A stretch of DNA of 64,000 bases from Xenorhabdus kozodoii (lineage in GTDB: Bacteria; Pseudomonadota; Gammaproteobacteria; Enterobacterales; Enterobacteriaceae): NCBI RefSeq assembly GCF_002632875.1, contig NZ_NJCX01000009.1, positions 1-64,000 of the forward strand. The letters run 5' to 3'. Positions 61,349-64,000 of the stretch are shown here, in pieces. The notes under the pieces were generated by a model. The model had not been told where the DNA came from, ran no database searches, and saw only the letters and a list, made by a program, of their open reading frames with translations. Position 1 is the stretch's first letter. Each line of letters begins with the position of its first letter. Position numbers and translations under genes: made by a program.

Positions 61349-62401
61349 TTACTCACATACCCTGACGTCCCATCTTGCATCTTCTCCGGCAAGAAATGGA
61401 ATTAACTTTTCGTCACCACACTCGATATATTCAACAACTGAGGTTGGTTTGCGTGTGAGTTCGATAAAGCCATCATTAATTGGTAAACCGTAAAATGCGG
61501 GACCATTCAAGGAACAGAAGGACTCAAAATGCGCCATTGCGCCCATTTCTTCAAAAACAGTGGCATAGGCTGCCAGGGCGGTTGGGGCATTAAAAACGCC
61601 CGCACAGCCACAAGAGGATTCTTTGCGGTGCAGTAGATGGGGGGCGGAATCGGTGCCTAAGAAAAAGCGGTTACAGCCACTGGCAACAGCGGCTCGAAGG
61701 GCTTCTTGATGAACATTGCGTTTTAGCACGGGTAAACAGTAAAGATGAGGGCGAATACCACCAACCAGCATATGGTTACGATTGAACATTAAGTGCTGTG
61801 GTGTCAGTGTGGCACCTAATTTATCGTTACCTTCAAGAACGTATTCTGCGGCTTCTTTGGTTGTAATGTGCTCAAAAACAACTTTTAATTCAGGAAATTG
61901 CTGACGCAATGGTTCCATTATCTGCTCGATAAAGCGCGCCTCACGGTCAAAAATATCAATATGAGAGGCGGTGACTTCCCCATGGATTAGCAATGGCATG
62001 CCTATTTTTTCCAAGGTTTCCAATAATGGGTAGATCTTTTTGATATCAGAAACGCCATGGCTGGAGTTAGTTGTTGCATTGGCAGGATAAAGTTTGCAAG
62101 CGGTAAAGATCCCTGCTTGGTAACCCATCTCAATTTGGTCGCTGGCTGTCGAATCCGTCAGATAGCAAGTCATAAGAGGTTGGAAATGGTGATCTGGCGG
62201 AATAGCTGCGATTATCCGCTCCTTGTAGGCCTTAGCGCTGGCAACATCTGTCACTGGAGGGACAAGGTTGGGCATGACGATAGCCCGACCAAAGAAACGG
62301 CTGGTATGGGGGACAATGGTTTTTAGCATATCACCATCACGAAAATGGACATGCCAGTCGTCGGGGCGGCGGATTTTAATGGTATATGATTCAGTGGTCA
62401 T
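61349..62401 (-). CDS. pyrC: Dihydroorotase
   Basis: 350 residues. Third step of pyrimidine synthesis: cyclises N-carbamoyl-aspartate to dihydroorotate. Zinc ligands His17 and His19 in [27 protein letters not shown] with further ligands, and the final Asp in [11 protein letters not shown]. Upstream, CCGGCT near 62456 can pair with AGCCGG just before the ATG, which recalls the pyrimidine-sensitive leader hairpin of E. coli pyrC. Confidence 0.96.
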   Translation of the reverse strand: MTTESYTIKIRRPDDWHVHFRDGDMLKTIVPHTSRFFGRAIVMPNLVPPVTDVASAKAYKERIIAAIPPDHHFQPLMTCYLTDSTASDQIEMGYQAGIFTACKLYPANATTNSSHGVSDIKKIYPLLETLEKIGMPLLIHGEVTASHIDIFDREARFIEQIMEPLRQQFPELKVVFEHITTKEAAEYVLEGNDKLGATLTPQHLMFNRNHMLVGGIRPHLYCLPVLKRNVHQEALRAAVASGCNRFFLGTDSAPHLLHRKESSCGCAGVFNAPTALAAYATVFEEMGAMAHFESFCSLNGPAFYGLPINDGFIELTRKPTSVVEYIECGDEKLIPFLAGEDARWDVRVCE

Positions 62402-62630
62402 GGAACCGGCTCCAGAATATAAGTGAAAAATGATGGATGCTGATTCAGCAATCCCTAAGCCGGAGGAGGATGATAAAGTGAAAACAGCTAAATAGCTATT
62501 ATTGAATGATAATATTCTCTGAATTTTGGAGAATTAGAATCTTATACTTATTTGGTTTAGGGTATTCAGAGGAAATTATCGTATCAAAAAAGGAAAAAAT
62601 AGAAGTAATAACACGAGGGTGAATTAAATT

Positions 62631-62706
62631 TGGCTCCTCCAGCTGGACTCGAACCAGCGACATACGGATTAACAGTCCGCCGTTCTACCGACTGAACTAT
62701 GGAGGA
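62631..62706 (-). tRNA. asn tRNA: tRNA-Asn (GUU), copy 1
   Basis: 76 nt on the minus strand. TCCTCCATAGTTCAGTCGGT at the 5' end, anticodon loop CTGTTAA, T-loop GGTTCGAGTCC, acceptor GGAGGA and encoded CCA. Differs from copies 2 and 3 by one compensated pair in the T stem (CGCTG..CAGCT against CACTG..CAGTT). Confidence 0.97.
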
Positions 62707-62818
62707 ACTCCTTCAAGACGGGGTGAATATTAACGGCACTTTTTACGTTTGTCAAAGCAGAAAATAGCAATAACCGTTTGATTGCTGAGAATCTGTGCAT
62801 TGCGGGTGTTTTTTGACT

Positions 62819-62923
62819 TATACCAGTCGCCTTTCAAGATGCGTCTTATATCTCCCCGCGTAGCGGGGAGATATAAGCACTCTCATTGGCTTGCAAACTG
62901 CAACTTGAAGTTGGATTGGTATA
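62819..62923. repeat. 105-bp palindromic repeat, copy 7
   Basis: TATACCAGTCGCCTTTCAAG ... GAAGTTGGATTGGTATA, one base different from copy 6. Lies between tRNA copies 1 and 2. Confidence 0.9.
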
Positions 62924-63054
62924 AAACTGATTGAACTACAGTGAATTGGGGAACAAAAATAGGAAAGGTAAGTAACCGAAAGTAAGCATCAAGAGAAACA
63001 ATAGGGTGTTAAAAACAGGAAAGAGGAATATGAAAAATAGAAGGGCAGATAGCA

Positions 63055-63085
63055 AAAAACCTGATTAGCAAAACTAACCAGGTCT
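63055..63085 (-). terminator. Terminator of tRNA-Asn copy 2
   Basis: On the minus strand CCTGGTTAG-TTTT-GCTAATCAGG followed by TTTTTTGC, 12 nt past the tRNA 3' end. Confidence 0.75.
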
Positions 63086-63096
63086 TCCAGAATATT

Positions 63097-63172
63097 TGGC
63101 TCCTCCAACTGGACTCGAACCAGTGACATACGGATTAACAGTCCGCCGTTCTACCGACTGAACTATGGAGGA
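63097..63172 (-). tRNA. asn tRNA: tRNA-Asn (GUU), copy 2
   Basis: 76 nt, minus strand, anticodon GTT, CCA encoded. The 70 bp upstream of it (63173-63243) repeat those upstream of copy 1 (62707-62775) almost exactly, indicating a tandem duplication including the promoter. Confidence 0.97.
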
Positions 63173-63462
63173 ACTCCTTCAAAGCGGGGTGAATATTAAC
63201 GGCACTTTTTACGTTTGTCAAAGCAGAAAATAACAATAACCGTTTGATTGCTTGCAATATGTACTTATTGGGCTGTTTTTGATCTTATCTGTGTTTTTAG
63301 CATGGGTAATCACGTCGGAAATGTAACTTGAATTTATTGAGTAAGAAACTTCAAGTTGAGCATTGCTATGTGAGATGTGAACGCCGTAAGAATGAAGTGG
63401 AGAGTAGAGTAAAGGTGATTACAGTAAAAGACCAGAATGGGTGATTGGTATTAAAAAGCAAA

Positions 63463-63495
63463 AATCCCGACCAGCAATGCTAATCGGGACTTTCA
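63463..63495 (-). terminator. Terminator of tRNA-Asn copy 3
   Basis: On the minus strand GTCCCGATTAGC-ATT-GCTGGTCGGGA followed by TTTTTGC. Confidence 0.8.
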
Positions 63496-63501
63496 AAAAT
63501 C

Positions 63502-63577
63502 TGGCTCCTCCAACTGGACTCGAACCAGTGACATACGGATTAACAGTCCGCCGTTCTACCGACTGAACTATGGAGGA
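63502..63577 (-). tRNA. asn tRNA: tRNA-Asn (GUU), copy 3
   Basis: 76 nt, identical to copy 2. Its upstream flank differs from that of copies 1 and 2. Confidence 0.97.
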
Positions 63578-63925
63578 ATTGGGTTGTTCCTGAGAACGGG
63601 GCGAATAATACAGTGAATGACCTGATACTGTAAAGTAAAAAAAGCAAAAATAAGCTCAGTCGATTAATTTACAGTCAAAATAGTGTTTTTTTGTTGTTTG
63701 TTGTCTAAAAATGGCTAATAAATTGAATGTTTATTGATTTTATAATCCTTAGTATCAATTGTTTATATTGGTAAAACTAGAGCTATCTTGCGATTATTGT
63801 GTTTATTTTTACTTTTTTATGAAGATGAAGTGAACAGGTACAAAATCTTACAAAGCAGTCAGGTGTATAATTGATTTTCAATAGAAGGAGTTAACAGGTG
63901 TGTGGGGTTCAAAAAGGGAAAATAA
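63578..63925. other. Intergenic, AT-rich
   Basis: No gene. Should hold the promoter of tRNA-Asn copy 3. Confidence 0.5.
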
Positions 63926-63953
63926 AAAAGCGGCTTCCCATGGGAAGCCGCTT
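63926..63953 (-). terminator. Strong terminator
   Basis: On the minus strand AAGCGGCTTCCCATGGGAAG plus CCGCTT, then TTTTATT: a self-complementary stem right after a minus-strand stop codon at 63952. Confidence 0.85.
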
Positions 63954-64000
63954 AAATCGGTTTAGGAAAATTATCTTTCTTAACCTTAGCATCACGCTGA
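63952..64000 (-). CDS. C-terminal end of an unidentified gene
   Basis: Only 15 codons are in the window, reading RDAKVKKDNFPKPI before TAA at 63952-63954. The frame runs off the right edge. The strong terminator directly behind the stop supports a real gene end, but the product cannot be named from so little. Confidence 0.5.
   Translation of the reverse strand, partial: QRDAKVKKDNFPKPI

Noticed and set aside
61201..61392. A dinI-like gene between bssS and pyrC
   Set aside because: The only ORF there is an antisense-type frame with no resemblance to DinI; the locus seems to lack dinI.
9338..62923. 105-bp repeats as a CRISPR array
   Set aside because: Copies are dispersed and palindromic, with no regular spacers; the only adjacent pair overlaps by two bases.

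Overview
The window looks like the chromosome of an AT-rich enterobacterium of the Morganellaceae, most likely Xenorhabdus (possibly Photorhabdus). The reasons are the lpxL / trhO / bssS / pyrC / tRNA-Asn neighbourhood of Enterobacterales, a P2-type prophage with gene families typical of these insect symbionts, and many copies of a 105-bp palindromic repeat. Species cannot be fixed without a database search.

Layout. 1-7.5 kb is a scrapyard of mobile DNA: the end of a silent tail-fibre cassette with a Gin-type crossover site, an unknown membrane-anchored protein, a broken P4-type integrase next to a tRNA 3' end, a short collar-domain fibre, a cysteine-rich secreted protein, a truncated IS3-family element, a decapitated winged-helix-like gene with TTGTCG repeats, and an IS481-family element with a large internal deletion. 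7.6-16 kb holds a chloramphenicol acetyltransferase gene behind what looks like a translational-attenuation leader, a phosphoethanolamine-transferase relic, a stand-alone CI/Cro switch with three evenly spaced operators, a DUF2335 membrane protein, three consecutive alpha/beta hydrolases (the first a type II thioesterase) and a secreted protein bracketed by repeats. 15.7-24.3 kb is metabolic chromosome: LysR regulator, L-lactate permease and dehydrogenase, PhzF-like isomerase, two duplicated small secreted proteins, a LysE-type exporter, a LysR gene broken by a repeat, and lpxL.

24.7-58.9 kb is one apparently complete P2-like prophage between lpxL and trhO, bounded by a 12-bp candidate att repeat. 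Its order is int - C - cox - early genes - dam - PAPS-reductase-like - A - dcm - terminase-like ATPase - hicAB - cos - Q P | O N M L X - holin - lysin - spanins - R S V W J I H G - inverted G'H' - invertase - FI FII E/E' T U D - ogr - moron. Palindromic TGT-N12-ACA Ogr boxes stand before P/O, V and FI, and a -1 slippery site joins E to E'. The tail-fibre module (H, G, G', H', invertase, two inverted gix-like sites) should flip the fibre tip; the alternative fibre is in frame. This is the arrangement known for xenorhabdicin-type P2 loci, but here all head genes are present.

58.9-64 kb returns to chromosome: trhO, a pair of overlapping repeats that truncate an RcsA/BglJ-like regulator relic, bssS, pyrC, three tRNA-Asn(GUU) genes and the end of an unidentified gene.
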